Of a stretch of DNA of 64,000 nt, positions 35,798 to 45,203 are shown piece after piece. The first letter of the stretch is position 1. Every line of letters starts with the position of its first letter. This DNA comes from Aquabacterium olei. GTDB lineage: Bacteria > Pseudomonadota > Gammaproteobacteria > Burkholderiales > Burkholderiaceae_C. A program made the position numbers and the translations under genes. The notes beneath the pieces are model-generated. The model was not told where the DNA came from. It saw only the letters and a program-made list of their open reading frames with translations, and ran no database searches. The DNA lies in contig NZ_CP029210.1 in NCBI RefSeq assembly GCF_003100395.1, forward strand, positions 3,658,001 through 3,722,000, given 5' to 3'.

Positions 35798-35875
35798 CAC
35801 GCCTGTCGGCGCCAACCGGCAGGCGTGTCGGTGAAACGCACCCATCCCAGACCTTGCCGGGCGCACGGTGGGTGC
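35798..35875. other. Two further hairpins ahead of porin gene
   Basis: CACGCCTG (35798-35805) pairs with CAGGCGTG (35820-35827), extendable inward. GCACCCA (35838-35844) pairs with TGGGTGC (35869-35875). Together with the hairpin at 35760 they form three consecutive stem-loops in 116 bp between the ABC operon and the porin start at 35893. They could be a structured porin leader or parts of a small RNA read on either strand. Confidence 0.5.
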
Positions 35876-35892
35876 CTTGTTCTGGAGCAACC

Positions 35893-37188
35893 ATGAAGCA
35901 TACACGTCTGGCTGCCGCGCTCGCGCTGGCGGTCCCCTTCTCCCTGCCTGCCCATGCCGACGAGCTGTCGGACCTGCGCGCCACCGTCCAGAAGCTGCTG
36001 GCCAAGGTCGAGCAGCTCGAGGCTCAACAGATGAGCCAGAAGGCCGCCGCCGCTGCGCCCGTGGCCGCGGCACCCGCCTACACCGGCGCGCCCGCACCGG
36101 CCGGTTTCATCCCCGTGCCCGGCACCTCGACCGCGGTCAAGCTGGGCGGCTATGTGCAGCTCGACGGCGCCCTCGACATCAAGGGTGACCAGGGCCGTGG
36201 CGTGAGCCTGTCCGACCTGCCGCTGGACGGCAGCGCCGGGGCCAGCCGCCGAAACACCAGCACGCTGAGCGCACGCACCACCCGCCTGAACGTGCAGACC
36301 GTGACCGACACGGCTGGCGGCCCGCTCAAGACCCGCATCGAATACGACTTCTTCACCAGCGACGGCTCGGAAACCTACACGAACTCGGCACGCCCCCGCC
36401 TGCGCCACGCCTTTGGTGAATACGGCCGCTGGCTGGCCGGCCAGACCTGGTCAACCTTCATGGACCTCGATTCGGTTGGTGACACGCTCGAGTTCAACGG
36501 CCCGACCGGCCAGTCCTTCATCCGCCAGGCCCAACTGCGCTACACGCTGCCGCTGGCCACAGGCAACCTGGCCCTGGCCATCGAGAACCCGCAGGCCGAC
36601 GTGCGCGACGCCAGCGGCAACGCTGTGGCGCAGGACCGCCTGCCCGACCTGATCGCCCGCTGGATGCAGACCGGCCCCTGGGGCCACGTGGCCGTGCGCG
36701 GCCTGGCCCGCGACCTGCGCGCCGAAGACGGCACCGGCCACCGCCAGGCCGACACACTGGGCTGGGGCCTGGGCCTGTCGGGCAGCCTGAAGCTGGGCGC
36801 GGCCACCACGGGCCTGTACCAGCTGAACGTCGGCAAGGGCATCGGCCGTTACATCCAGGACGCCAACGCCGCCGTCGCCTACGACGCCACCCGCGTGAAA
36901 CTCTCGGCCGAGAAGGCCGTGGGCGGCGTCATCGGCGTGCAGCACGCCTGGAACGACGCGCTGCGCAGCCACCTGATGTGGGGCTTCACGCGCATGGACA
37001 ACGGCGCCGGCTTCGGCGACGTGGCCAGCCTGAACACGCGCACCAACCAGGCCTACGCCAACCTGATCTGGACCGCCACGAAGGGCCTGGACCTGGGCGT
37101 GGAGTACGGCTGGGGCAACCGCCGCACCGAAGCCGGTGACAAGGGCGACATGAGCCGCCTGCAAGGCTCGGTGCGCTACAGCTTCTGA
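35893..37188 (+). CDS. DcaP-like trimeric outer-membrane porin
   Basis: Outer-membrane channel of 431 residues. The signal peptide (MKHTRLAAALALAVPFSLPAHA) is followed by a short coiled coil (ELSDLRATVQKLLAKVEQLE), an Ala/Pro linker, then the barrel starting VKLGGYVQLDGALDI and ending in Phe (LQGSVRYSF). A coiled-coil N-terminus plus a 16-strand barrel is the DcaP pattern; DcaP channels favour small negatively charged organic solutes such as dicarboxylates. The start at 35893 has GGAG nearby; the frame from 35854 adds residues before the signal peptide and is rejected. Its place between the importer and the gab genes suggests outer-membrane entry for the same substrates. Confidence 0.85.
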   Translation: MKHTRLAAALALAVPFSLPAHADELSDLRATVQKLLAKVEQLEAQQMSQKAAAAAPVAAAPAYTGAPAPAGFIPVPGTSTAVKLGGYVQLDGALDIKGDQGRGVSLSDLPLDGSAGASRRNTSTLSARTTRLNVQTVTDTAGGPLKTRIEYDFFTSDGSETYTNSARPRLRHAFGEYGRWLAGQTWSTFMDLDSVGDTLEFNGPTGQSFIRQAQLRYTLPLATGNLALAIENPQADVRDASGNAVAQDRLPDLIARWMQTGPWGHVAVRGLARDLRAEDGTGHRQADTLGWGLGLSGSLKLGAATTGLYQLNVGKGIGRYIQDANAAVAYDATRVKLSAEKAVGGVIGVQHAWNDALRSHLMWGFTRMDNGAGFGDVASLNTRTNQAYANLIWTATKGLDLGVEYGWGNRRTEAGDKGDMSRLQGSVRYSF

Positions 37189-37213
37189 CCGGAGCCCCCC
37201 TGTGCGCCCCGTC

Positions 37214-38746
37214 TCATCCCCCCAGCCGGGCGGCCACCTGCCGCGCCAGCACCGCGAAGGCGGGCGGGATGGCCTCGGGGCGCACGCAGGCATAGCCCAG
37301 CAGCAGCCCGCGGGGCGCACGGGCCGGGTCGGCGTGGTAACGGCTCAAGGGCCGCACCGCCACGCCGGCCGCCAGCGCATCCCGGGCCAGGGCCACATCG
37401 TCCACATGGTCGGGCAGCGCCAGCACCAGGTGCAGCCCGGCATCGTCCCCGCGCACGGCCAGCGTGTCGCCGAAGTGCTGGCGGATGGCCTCGAGCAGCG
37501 CCTGCCGACGCTCGTGATAGAGCCCGCGCATGCGCCGGATGTGCGAACCCAGGTGCCCCTGCTCGATGAAATCGGCGAGCGTCGCCTGCTGCCACGCCTG
37601 CCCTTCGCGGTACAGCGCGGCCGAGCCCAGTGCAAAGCGTTCGGCCAGCGCCGGCGGCACCACCAGGTACCCGAGCCGCAGCCCCGGAAACAGCACCTTG
37701 CTGAGGCTGCCCACATAGATCACCCGGCCCGCGTCGTCGAGACCCTGCAGGGCCGGCAACGGACGGGTGCCATAGCGGAACTCGCTGTCGTAGTCGTCTT
37801 CGATGATCCAGCTGCCATGCGTGCGCGCGTAGGCCAGCAGGGCCTGCCGGCGCGCCAGGCTCATCACCATGCCCAGCGGATACTGGTGCGACGGCGTGAC
37901 CAGGATGGCGCGCGGCACCGGATGCGGCCCGCCGTCCTGCCAGGCCAGACCCTCGGCGTCCACCGGCACGGGCACGATGCGCGCCTCCAGCGAGGCCAGG
38001 CTGCTGCGCAGGCCCCAGTAGCACGGGTCTTCCAGCCACACGTGCTCGCCGGGCGAGGCCAGCAGCCGCAGCGTCAGGTCGATGGACTGGTGGCTGCCGG
38101 TGGTGAGGATCAGCTGCTCGGGCTCGCACACCACCGAACGCGCGGTGCGCAGGTGCGCGGCCAGGGCCTCGCGCAGGCGCGGCAGTCCGCCGCCCGGCGC
38201 ATAGCTCAGCAGCTCGGGCTCGGGGTGGCGCCAGCGCCGGTTCTCCAGCCGCATCCAGGTGCGCGCCGGAAACTCCGTCACATCGGGCACACCGGGCATG
38301 AAGGCGCCCCACTGCCGAGTCGACACGCTGGCCGCGGCCAGCAGGGCCTCGCCGCGGGGCGACAACTGCGCGGCGCCGTGCGCATCGGCCACCTCGGCCC
38401 CGGCTGCAACCCCGGGCTCGGCACCGGCACCCCGGCCCCGCGCAGACCGCGCCCGGGTGGGCGTCGGCAGGCGCTCGGCCGACAGGTCGGCCACCACCGT
38501 GCCGCTGCCCTGGCGGCTCACCACACAGCCCTCCACCGCGAGCTGCTCGTACACATCGATCACGGTGTTGCGGGCAATGCCCAGCTCCTGCGCCAGCAGG
38601 CGCGACGACGGCAGGCGCGTGTGCGCCGGCAGCTCGCCGCTGATCACCGCCTGCCTCAGCAGCTGCTGCAACTGGCGGTAGACCGGCTCAGACCCATCGC
38701 GACGCAGACGCTGCTGCAGCCAGTCGGACAAGGCCGTCGTCTTCAT
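37214..38746 (-). CDS. gabR: MocR/GabR-type regulator divergent from gabT
   Basis: GntR-winged-helix plus aminotransferase-domain regulator, 510 residues. DNA-binding part: VYRQLQQLLRQAVISGELPA, GIARNTVIDVYEQL. PLP part: YVGSLSKVLFPGLRLGYLVV. Divergence from gabT-gabD is the classical GabR arrangement. GabR binds GABA through PLP and activates gabTD while repressing itself. A pair of direct repeats with a 23-bp offset lies in the shared 95-bp promoter region. The gabR name rests on synteny and architecture; Burkholderiales have many MocR paralogues. It converges on the porin gene. Confidence 0.85.
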   Translation of the reverse strand: MKTTALSDWLQQRLRRDGSEPVYRQLQQLLRQAVISGELPAHTRLPSSRLLAQELGIARNTVIDVYEQLAVEGCVVSRQGSGTVVADLSAERLPTPTRARSARGRGAGAEPGVAAGAEVADAHGAAQLSPRGEALLAAASVSTRQWGAFMPGVPDVTEFPARTWMRLENRRWRHPEPELLSYAPGGGLPRLREALAAHLRTARSVVCEPEQLILTTGSHQSIDLTLRLLASPGEHVWLEDPCYWGLRSSLASLEARIVPVPVDAEGLAWQDGGPHPVPRAILVTPSHQYPLGMVMSLARRQALLAYARTHGSWIIEDDYDSEFRYGTRPLPALQGLDDAGRVIYVGSLSKVLFPGLRLGYLVVPPALAERFALGSAALYREGQAWQQATLADFIEQGHLGSHIRRMRGLYHERRQALLEAIRQHFGDTLAVRGDDAGLHLVLALPDHVDDVALARDALAAGVAVRPLSRYHADPARAPRGLLLGYACVRPEAIPPAFAVLARQVAARLGG

Positions 38747-38749
38747 CGG

Positions 38750-38797
38750 AAAGTGGCTCCATCAAAATCACAAAAGTGGACCTTAATCATAGATCCA
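38750..38797. promoter_or_regulatory. GabR-like operator between gabR and gabT
   Basis: AAAGTGG occurs at 38750-38756 and 38773-38779, a direct repeat with a 23-bp offset (about two turns). Each copy is followed by a base plus CC. Downstream, TGGACC (38777-38782) and GATCCA (38792-38797) form a loose inverted repeat around ATCATA. The layout matches MocR operators and lies between the two divergent starts (38746 and 38842). Confidence 0.6.
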
Positions 38798-38841
38798 TAA
38801 CACCCTAACCTTCACACCACTCCCTCTTCATCTGTCACACC

Positions 38842-40158
38842 ATGTCCAGCACGAACTTCCAGCTCCAGCCCGCTTTCTTTGACGGCCCCAACGCCGACTG
38901 GGTCGCCCGCAAGAACGCCGCCACGCCGCGTGGTGTGGCCGTGGCCCAGACCTTCTACGCCGCCCGTGCACGCAACGCCGAGCTGTGGGACATCGAAGGC
39001 CGCCGCTACATCGACTTCGGCAGCGGCATCGCCGTGCTCAACACCGGCCACTGCCATCCCAAGATCGTCGAGGCCGTCAAGCAGCAGCTCGACCGCTTCA
39101 CGCACACCGCCTTCCAGGTCGTGCCCTATCCCAGCTACGTGGCCCTGGCTGAAGAGATCAACCGCCGCACGCCGGGCAACTTCGCCAAGAAGACCACCTT
39201 CTTCACGACCGGCGCCGAAGCCGTCGAGAACGCCATCAAGATCGCCCGCGCCTCGACCGGCCGCCCGGGCGTGATCGCCTTCAACGGCGGCTTCCACGGC
39301 CGCACCTTCCTGGGCATGGCGCTGACCGGCAAGGTCGTGCCCTACAAGCGCGGCTTCGGCCCCTTCCCGGGCGAGGTCTACCACGCGCCCTTCCCCTACC
39401 CGCTGCACGGCATCACCACCGCCGATGCGCTGAAGACCGTCGAAGCCCTGTTCAAGGCCGACATCGATCCGAAGCGCGTGGCGGCCTTCATCTTCGAGCC
39501 CGTGCAGGGTGAAGGCGGCTTCGTGCCCGCCCCGGCCGACTTCGTCGCCGGCCTGCGCCGCATCGCCGACGAGCACGGCATCCTGCTGATCGCCGACGAG
39601 ATCCAGACCGGCTTTGCCCGCACCGGCACGCTGTTCGCCACGCACCAGTACGACACCCCGGTGGACCTGATCACCTTCGCCAAGAGCCTGGCGGGCGGCC
39701 TGCCGCTGTCGGGCGTGTGCGGCCGTGCCGAGGTGATGGACGCCGCCGAGCCGGGCGGCCTGGGCGGCACCTACGCCGGCAACCCGCTGGCCGTGGCCGC
39801 GGCCCATGCCGTGCTCGACATCATCGACAGCGAAGGCCTGAACGCCCGCGCCACCGTGCTGGGCGATCGCCTCAAGCAGCGCCTGAGCCAGCTGCAGCCT
39901 GACGCCCCGCAGATCGCCGAAGTGCGCGGCCCGGGCTCGATGGTGGCCGTCGAGTTCCACAACCCCGCCACCGGCGAGCCGGATGCCGCCTTCACCAAGC
40001 GCGTGCAGACCGAGGCCCTGGCCCGCGGTCTGATGCTGCTGGTGTGCGGCGTGTACGGCAACGTCATCCGCTTCCTGCACCCGCTGACCATCGAGGACGC
40101 CGTGTTCAACGAAGGCCTCGACATTCTGCAAAGCGCCATCCTGGCCGCCAAGGCCTGA
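38842..40158 (+). CDS. gabT: 4-aminobutyrate--2-oxoglutarate transaminase
   Basis: PLP enzyme converting GABA and 2-oxoglutarate to succinate semialdehyde and glutamate. The 438-residue class III aminotransferase shows FFTTGAEAVENAIKIAR, IFEPVQGEGGF, LLIADEIQTGFARTG (Asp252) and the PLP lysine in FAKSLAGGLPLSG (Lys281). GabD follows 34 bp downstream and supplies the next step. Expression is presumably controlled by the divergent GabR-like protein. A 5-aminovalerate side activity is common in the family. Confidence 0.95.
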   Translation: MSSTNFQLQPAFFDGPNADWVARKNAATPRGVAVAQTFYAARARNAELWDIEGRRYIDFGSGIAVLNTGHCHPKIVEAVKQQLDRFTHTAFQVVPYPSYVALAEEINRRTPGNFAKKTTFFTTGAEAVENAIKIARASTGRPGVIAFNGGFHGRTFLGMALTGKVVPYKRGFGPFPGEVYHAPFPYPLHGITTADALKTVEALFKADIDPKRVAAFIFEPVQGEGGFVPAPADFVAGLRRIADEHGILLIADEIQTGFARTGTLFATHQYDTPVDLITFAKSLAGGLPLSGVCGRAEVMDAAEPGGLGGTYAGNPLAVAAAHAVLDIIDSEGLNARATVLGDRLKQRLSQLQPDAPQIAEVRGPGSMVAVEFHNPATGEPDAAFTKRVQTEALARGLMLLVCGVYGNVIRFLHPLTIEDAVFNEGLDILQSAILAAKA

Positions 40159-40192
40159 TCACACCCCCGCCACGCACACACAGGATCACCGC

Positions 40193-41647
40193 ATGAGCTT
40201 CCTGAAAGACCCGAGCCTGCTGCGCGACCGCGCCTGGCTGAATGGCCAGTGGGCGGCCGCCGACAACGGCGAGACCTTCCCCGTGGACAACCCGGCCACC
40301 GGCGAGCACGTCGGCGTGGTGCCCCGCATGGGCGCCGCCGAAACCGAGCGTGCCATCGACGCGGCCAACGCCGCCTGGCCCGCCTGGCGTGCGCTCACGG
40401 CCAAGGCCCGCGCGGCGCTGCTGCAGGCCTGGCTGCAGCAGATCCAGCTGCATGCCGAAGACCTGGCCGTGCTGATGACGGTCGAGCAGGGCAAGCCGCT
40501 GGCCGAAGCCCGCGGTGAAGTGGCCTACGCGGCCTCGTTCATCGAGTGGTTTGCCGAAGAGGCCAAGCGCCTGTACGGCGAAACCATCCCGAGCCCGCTG
40601 GCCGACCGCCGCCTGCTCGTGCTGCGTGAGCCCATCGGCGTGTGCGCCGCGATCACGCCGTGGAACTTCCCGCTGGCCATGATCACCCGCAAGGTGGCCC
40701 CGGCCCTGGCCGCCGGTTGCCCCATCATCGTCAAGCCGGCCGAGTCGACCCCGCTGTCGGCGCTGGCCCTGGCCGTGCTGGCCGAACGCGCCGGCATCCC
40801 CGGTGGCGTGCTGCAGGTGCTGACGGGCGACCCGCGCGCCATCGGCGGCGCGCTCACCACCAGCCCGGTGGTGCGCAAGCTCAGCTTCACCGGCTCGACC
40901 GAAGTGGGCCGCCTGCTCTATGCCCAATCGGCCCCGACGATCAAGAAGCTGTCGCTGGAACTCGGTGGCAACGCGCCCTTCATCGTGTTCGACGACGCCG
41001 ACCTCGACGCCGCCGTGCAGGGCGCCATGGCCTCGAAGTTCCGCAACGCCGGCCAGACCTGCGTGTGCGCCAACCGCCTGTATGTGCACGACAAGGTCTA
41101 TGACGCCTTCACCGCCAAGCTGGTCGAGGCCGTCCAGGGCCTGAAGGTCGGCAACGGCCTGGAGCCCGGCGTGACGCAGGGCCCGCTGATCGACCGCGCC
41201 GCGCTGGCCAAGGTCGAGGACCACATCGACGACGCCGTGACCCGCGGCGCCCGCGTGCTGACCGGCGGCCGCCGTGCCGACCTGGGCAAGACCTTCTTCG
41301 AGCCCACGGTGCTGGCCGATGTGCCGGCCGACGCCAAGGTGGCCCGCGAAGAGACCTTCGGCCCGCTGGCACCCGTCTTCCGCTTCCACACCGATGAGGA
41401 AGTGATCGCCCTGGCCAACAACACCGAGTTTGGCCTGGCCAGCTACTTCTTCAGCCGCGACGTCGGCCGCATCTTCCGCGTGGCCGAGGCCCTGGAGTAC
41501 GGCATGGTCGGGGTCAACACCGGCATGATTTCCAACGAGGTCGCGCCCTTCGGTGGTGTGAAGCAATCGGGCCTGGGCCGAGAAGGCTCGCGTCACGGCA
41601 TCGAAGACTACCTGGTGACGAAGTACGTGGCGCTGGCCGGTCTGTGA
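40193..41647 (+). CDS. gabD: Succinate-semialdehyde dehydrogenase (NAD(P)+)
   Basis: Aldehyde dehydrogenase oxidising succinate semialdehyde to succinate, completing GABA catabolism. The 484-residue sequence has [20 protein letters not shown], the catalytic Glu256 in [16 protein letters not shown] and the nucleophile Cys290 in [13 protein letters not shown]. The Cys-x-Cys (290 and 292) is the redox pair typical of GabD. It lies between gabT and a glutamate dehydrogenase gene, with an AGGA site before the ATG. Confidence 0.96.
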   Translation: MSFLKDPSLLRDRAWLNGQWAAADNGETFPVDNPATGEHVGVVPRMGAAETERAIDAANAAWPAWRALTAKARAALLQAWLQQIQLHAEDLAVLMTVEQGKPLAEARGEVAYAASFIEWFAEEAKRLYGETIPSPLADRRLLVLREPIGVCAAITPWNFPLAMITRKVAPALAAGCPIIVKPAESTPLSALALAVLAERAGIPGGVLQVLTGDPRAIGGALTTSPVVRKLSFTGSTEVGRLLYAQSAPTIKKLSLELGGNAPFIVFDDADLDAAVQGAMASKFRNAGQTCVCANRLYVHDKVYDAFTAKLVEAVQGLKVGNGLEPGVTQGPLIDRAALAKVEDHIDDAVTRGARVLTGGRRADLGKTFFEPTVLADVPADAKVAREETFGPLAPVFRFHTDEEVIALANNTEFGLASYFFSRDVGRIFRVAEALEYGMVGVNTGMISNEVAPFGGVKQSGLGREGSRHGIEDYLVTKYVALAGL

Positions 41648-41657
41648 GGATCACACC

Positions 41658-42929
41658 ATGAGCGACCTCTCCTACGTCAACCCCGGCCCGGAAAGCGCCT
41701 GGGGCACCTACCTCGCCCAGGTGGACCGCGTGCTGCCCTACCTCGGCTCGCTGTCGCGCTGGGCCGAGACCCTCAAGCGCCCGAAGCGCGCGCTGATCGT
41801 CGACGTGCCCATCGAGATGGACGACGGCACGGTGCGCCACTTCGAGGGCTACCGCGTGCAGCACAACCTGAGCCGTGGCCCCGGCAAGGGCGGCGTGCGC
41901 TACCACCCCGACGTCACCCTGGAAGAGGTGATGGCGCTGTCGGCCTGGATGACGGTGAAGAACGCCGCCGTCAACCTGCCGTATGGCGGCGCCAAGGGCG
42001 GCATCCGCGTCGACCCGCGCTCGCTGACCCGCAAGGAACTCGAGCGCGTCACCCGCCGCTATACCAGCGAGATCGGCATCATCATCGGCCCGCAGCAGGA
42101 CATCCCGGCGCCCGACGTGAACACCAACAGCCAGGTCATGGCGTGGATGATGGACACCTACTCGGTGAACGTCGGCGCCACATCGACCGGCGTGGTGACC
42201 GGCAAGCCGCTGGACCTGGGTGGCTCGCTGGGCCGCGTGAAGGCCACGGGCCGTGGCGTGTTCGTCACCGGGCGAGAGGCCGCCCGCCGGCTGGGCCTGT
42301 CGCTCGAAGGCGCGCGCATCGCCGTGCAGGGCTTCGGCAACGTCGGCAGCGTGGCCGCCGAGCTGTTTGCCCAGGCCGGCGCGCGCGTCGTGGCGGTGCA
42401 GGACCACAGCGGCACGGTGTACGCACCGGGTGGGCTGGATGTGGGCGCACTGCAGGCCCACGTGCGCCACACCGGCGGCGTGGCCGGCTGGCACGGCGCC
42501 GAGCCGCTGCCCGCCGAGCAGTTCTGGGACGTGCCCTGCGACATCCTGATCCCCGCTGCGCTGGAAGGCCAGATCACCGCCGAGCGTGCCAACCGCCTGC
42601 ACGCCCGCCTGGTGCTCGAAGGCGCCAACGGCCCCACGGTGCCGGCGGCCGACGACGTGCTGCGCGAGCGCAATGTGCTGGTCGTGCCCGACGTGATCTG
42701 CAACGCCGGCGGCGTGACGGTGTCCTACTTCGAGTGGGTGCAGGACTTCTCGAGCTTCTTCTGGACGGAAGACGAAATCAACGCCCGCCTCGACAAGATC
42801 GTCGGCGACGCGCTGGCGACCATCTGGGACCGGGCCGACCTGCACCGCATCCCGCTGCGCACCGCGGCCTTCGCGGTGGCCTGCGAGCGCATCCTCAGCG
42901 CCCGGCAGGAGCGGGGTCTTTACCCCTGA
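41658..42929 (+). CDS. gdhA: Glu/Leu/Phe/Val family dehydrogenase, probably glutamate dehydrogenase
   Basis: NAD(P)-dependent oxidative deamination of glutamate to 2-oxoglutarate and ammonia. The 423-residue subunit shows [19 protein letters not shown], the catalytic lysine in [11 protein letters not shown] (Lys113), [15 protein letters not shown] and the Rossmann segment [20 protein letters not shown]. The GabD stop TGAGGA provides its ribosome-binding site, so it belongs to the gabTD operon. There it can regenerate the 2-oxoglutarate that GabT consumes, pulling GABA breakdown forward. Cofactor preference is not assigned. Confidence 0.93.
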   Translation: MSDLSYVNPGPESAWGTYLAQVDRVLPYLGSLSRWAETLKRPKRALIVDVPIEMDDGTVRHFEGYRVQHNLSRGPGKGGVRYHPDVTLEEVMALSAWMTVKNAAVNLPYGGAKGGIRVDPRSLTRKELERVTRRYTSEIGIIIGPQQDIPAPDVNTNSQVMAWMMDTYSVNVGATSTGVVTGKPLDLGGSLGRVKATGRGVFVTGREAARRLGLSLEGARIAVQGFGNVGSVAAELFAQAGARVVAVQDHSGTVYAPGGLDVGALQAHVRHTGGVAGWHGAEPLPAEQFWDVPCDILIPAALEGQITAERANRLHARLVLEGANGPTVPAADDVLRERNVLVVPDVICNAGGVTVSYFEWVQDFSSFFWTEDEINARLDKIVGDALATIWDRADLHRIPLRTAAFAVACERILSARQERGLYP

Positions 42930-42950
42930 GCCGCCAGGGCGCTCGAGGGC

Positions 42951-43793
42951 TCAATCGGCACCCAGCCGCTCGGCCGTCCAGCGCAGCAAGTCCAGCCACA
43001 TCTGCCGCACCTCCGCGTCCTGCGGGGTGCGCAGCGCGCTGGGCAGCTCGATGGTCACCACCGGCACCTTCTTGTGCACGCCGCCGTAGTTGCCCAGGCT
43101 GCCCGGGAAGATGCCCACCTGATCCAGGTACAGCCGCCCCAGGCGCTTGGGCGGCACGGTGGGCCCGTCGAAATCCAGCACCCCATACGGCGCATGCACG
43201 GACACGATCAGGTCCGGCTTCCAGCGCGCCATCTCGTCGTGCACCCAGCGGCTTTCCGGCTCGGACAGCGGGGTGCGGCCCGGAAAGCGGCGGGGGTCTT
43301 TGCCCGTGCGCTTGTGCCAGTAGTGCGTCGCTTCCTTGTCCCAGCCGGGGGTGGGGAAATTGCGATTCAGGTCCACGCCGTTGGCGTTGGTGCGCGTGGG
43401 CGAGGCCTTCAGCATGCCGTCGGGGTTGACCAGCGGCACGAAGCGCCAGTGGATGTTCGACGGCGTCTCGACCGCCGAGCGGATCCAGTGCAGCACCAGC
43501 GAGGTCGACGAGGGCTCGTCGCCATGGATGCCGCCGATGACCAGCACACGCAGCCGGGCATTCGGTGACACGACGTCGCGCTGCAGCAGCGCACTGCCCT
43601 GCACCGAGCGGCCCGGTCCGGGCGCCAGTTCGGCCTCCTGACACAGCGCCAGGCTGACGCTGGGCAGGCGCTTGACGGCCATGTTGCAGAAGTTGCGCGC
43701 GGTCAGGGGCGCGGCCGCAGCCGGGGCCGCCAGCACACCGGCCACCAGCAGGGCGGCACCCGCCAGGCTCATCCAGGATCTCGACACCATCAT
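42951..43793 (-). CDS. M14 family zinc carboxypeptidase-like protein, exported
   Basis: Exported metallopeptidase of the M14 family, resembling murein tripeptide amidase MpaA. A signal sequence (SLAGAALLVAGVLAAPAAAA) precedes the zinc motif GGIHGDEPSSTSLVLHW. Further conserved segments are PLVNPDGML, NANGVDLNRNFPTPGW and VTIELPSAL with the catalytic Glu. A cell-wall peptide substrate is plausible but unproven. Several starts are possible: 43793 or 43790 (ATG, directly before the signal peptide), 43805 (ATG) and 43820 (GTG with GAGG upstream). The gene follows ruvA on the same strand and converges on gdhA. Confidence 0.85.
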   Translation of the reverse strand: MMVSRSWMSLAGAALLVAGVLAAPAAAAPLTARNFCNMAVKRLPSVSLALCQEAELAPGPGRSVQGSALLQRDVVSPNARLRVLVIGGIHGDEPSSTSLVLHWIRSAVETPSNIHWRFVPLVNPDGMLKASPTRTNANGVDLNRNFPTPGWDKEATHYWHKRTGKDPRRFPGRTPLSEPESRWVHDEMARWKPDLIVSVHAPYGVLDFDGPTVPPKRLGRLYLDQVGIFPGSLGNYGGVHKKVPVVTIELPSALRTPQDAEVRQMWLDLLRWTAERLGAD

Positions 43794-43833
43794 GGCCGAG
43801 ATCATGCCGCAAACCGGCACGGCCCCCCCGACC

Positions 43834-44409
43834 TCAACGCGCCAGCGACTTCAGTGCCAGCTTGATGCCGTCGCTCACCGACACATCGGCCGGCAGCTGC
43901 TTGAGGGCCGCCTGGGCTTCCTTGTCCGAGTAGCCCAGCGCGATCAGCGCCTGCTGGATGTCCCCCTGCGCGTCGCTACCCGCAGTCCAGTCGGGTGCCG
44001 TCAGGGCCGGCGCCAGCTTGCCCTTGAGCTCCAGCAGCAGGCGCTCGGCGGTCTTCTTGCCGATGCCCGGCACCTTCACCAGCCGGCCGGCCTCCTGTGC
44101 CGCGACAGCCTGGGCCAGCTCTTCGGTGCTGAGCCCGGACAGCAGCGCCAGCGCGATGCGGGGCCCCACGCCGCTGATCTTGATCAGCTCGCGAAACGAC
44201 TCGCGCTCGCCGGCCGTGAGAAAGCCGAACAGCAGCTGCGCGTCCTCGCGCACGATGAACTGCGTCAGCAGCGTCACCTTGCCGCCCAACTCGGGCAGGT
44301 TGTAGAAGGTGCTCATCGGCACCTGCACTTCGTAGCCCACGCCGTGCACGTCGACGAGGACGTAGGGCGGGGACTTGCCGGCGAGTTCACCAACGAGACG
44401 GGCAATCAT
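43834..44409 (-). CDS. ruvA: Holliday junction branch-migration protein RuvA
   Basis: DNA-binding subunit that holds Holliday junctions for the RuvB motor during recombination repair. The 191-residue protein begins [20 protein letters not shown] and contains [12 protein letters not shown], the helix-hairpin-helix motifs ([18 protein letters not shown] and [20 protein letters not shown]) and the C-terminal RuvB-contact domain. Neither ruvB nor ruvC is adjacent: the gene sits alone between a two-component system and an M14 peptidase. Confidence 0.97.
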   Translation of the reverse strand: MIARLVGELAGKSPPYVLVDVHGVGYEVQVPMSTFYNLPELGGKVTLLTQFIVREDAQLLFGFLTAGERESFRELIKISGVGPRIALALLSGLSTEELAQAVAAQEAGRLVKVPGIGKKTAERLLLELKGKLAPALTAPDWTAGSDAQGDIQQALIALGYSDKEAQAALKQLPADVSVSDGIKLALKSLAR

Positions 44410-44448
44410 GGGCAGCAGGGTTCAGTTCGGACCGGCCCGGACGCCGGC

Positions 44449-44491
44449 TTCAAAGACAAAGCGGCGCGAGCCCGTCAGGGCCGCGCCGCCA
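44449..44491 (-). terminator. Terminator of kinase/response-regulator operon
   Basis: Read on the minus strand, GGCGGCGCGGCCC (44490-44478) pairs with GGGCTCGCGCCGC (44473-44461) around a GAC-containing tetraloop, with one bulged base. TTTGTCTTTG follows (44460-44451). It begins 17 bp after the response-regulator stop and precedes ruvA. Confidence 0.75.
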
Positions 44492-44507
44492 GGAAGAAGG
44501 GACCGCT

Positions 44508-45170
44508 TCAGCGACGGAACAGGCCCAGGCGCTGGGCTTCCAGCGCGGCCTCGGCACGCGATGAGACGTTGAGCTTGCGGTAGATCTGCTTGACGTAGTC
44601 GGCGATCGTGTGGCGCGACAGGTTCAGCTGCTGGCCGATCTCGGGCAGCGTGAAGCCCTTGGCGACGCGCAGCAGCACCTCGTTCTCGCGCTCGGTGAGC
44701 TGCACGTGCGGCGTCACGGTGTCGATCGGGTGGGCCGGCTGCAGGCGGGCCTGGGCCGTGAAGTACTGGATCACACGGCGCGCGATCGACGGAGACAGCG
44801 GCGGCTCGCCCTGGCTGATGCGATGCAGCTGCTCCGACAGCTGCTCACGCGACTGCTCCTTCAGCAGGTAGCCGAAGGCGCCGGCCTGCAGCGCCGGGAA
44901 CAGGTGGTCGTCGTCGTCGTGGATGGTGACCACGACCGACTGGGCGTCCGGCTGCTTCTCGCGCAGGGCCTGCACCACCTCGACGCCCGAGCCATCAGGC
45001 AGGCCGAGGTCGATCATGGCAACGTCGAAGCGCACGGCATTGACCAGCTCCAGCGCATCGTGGATGCGGGCGCTTTCGTTGATCTGCGCGCCGGGAAACA
45101 CCTGAAGTGCCAGGGTCTTGAGCCAGGCTCGGATCTCCGGCAGGTCTTCCAGGAGAAGGATTTGCTTCAT
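44508..45170 (-). CDS. NarL/LuxR-family response regulator
   Basis: DNA-binding response regulator of 220 residues. The receiver has LLLEDLPEIRAWL and the phospho-acceptor Asp54 in AMIDLGLPDGSG. The C-terminal LuxR helix-turn-helix is QLTERENEVLLRVAKGFTLP, then SRHTIADYVKQIYRKLNV. An ATG at 45170 is preceded by GAGGACC; a GTG at 45185 is in frame but would contain that site. It starts 33 bp after the 7TM histidine kinase gene, so the two form an operon and a cognate pair. Targets are unknown. Confidence 0.92.
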   Translation of the reverse strand: MKQILLLEDLPEIRAWLKTLALQVFPGAQINESARIHDALELVNAVRFDVAMIDLGLPDGSGVEVVQALREKQPDAQSVVVTIHDDDDHLFPALQAGAFGYLLKEQSREQLSEQLHRISQGEPPLSPSIARRVIQYFTAQARLQPAHPIDTVTPHVQLTERENEVLLRVAKGFTLPEIGQQLNLSRHTIADYVKQIYRKLNVSSRAEAALEAQRLGLFRR

Positions 45171-45203
45171 GACGGGGGTCCTCACGTCGATCGGTTGGGG
45201 CGC

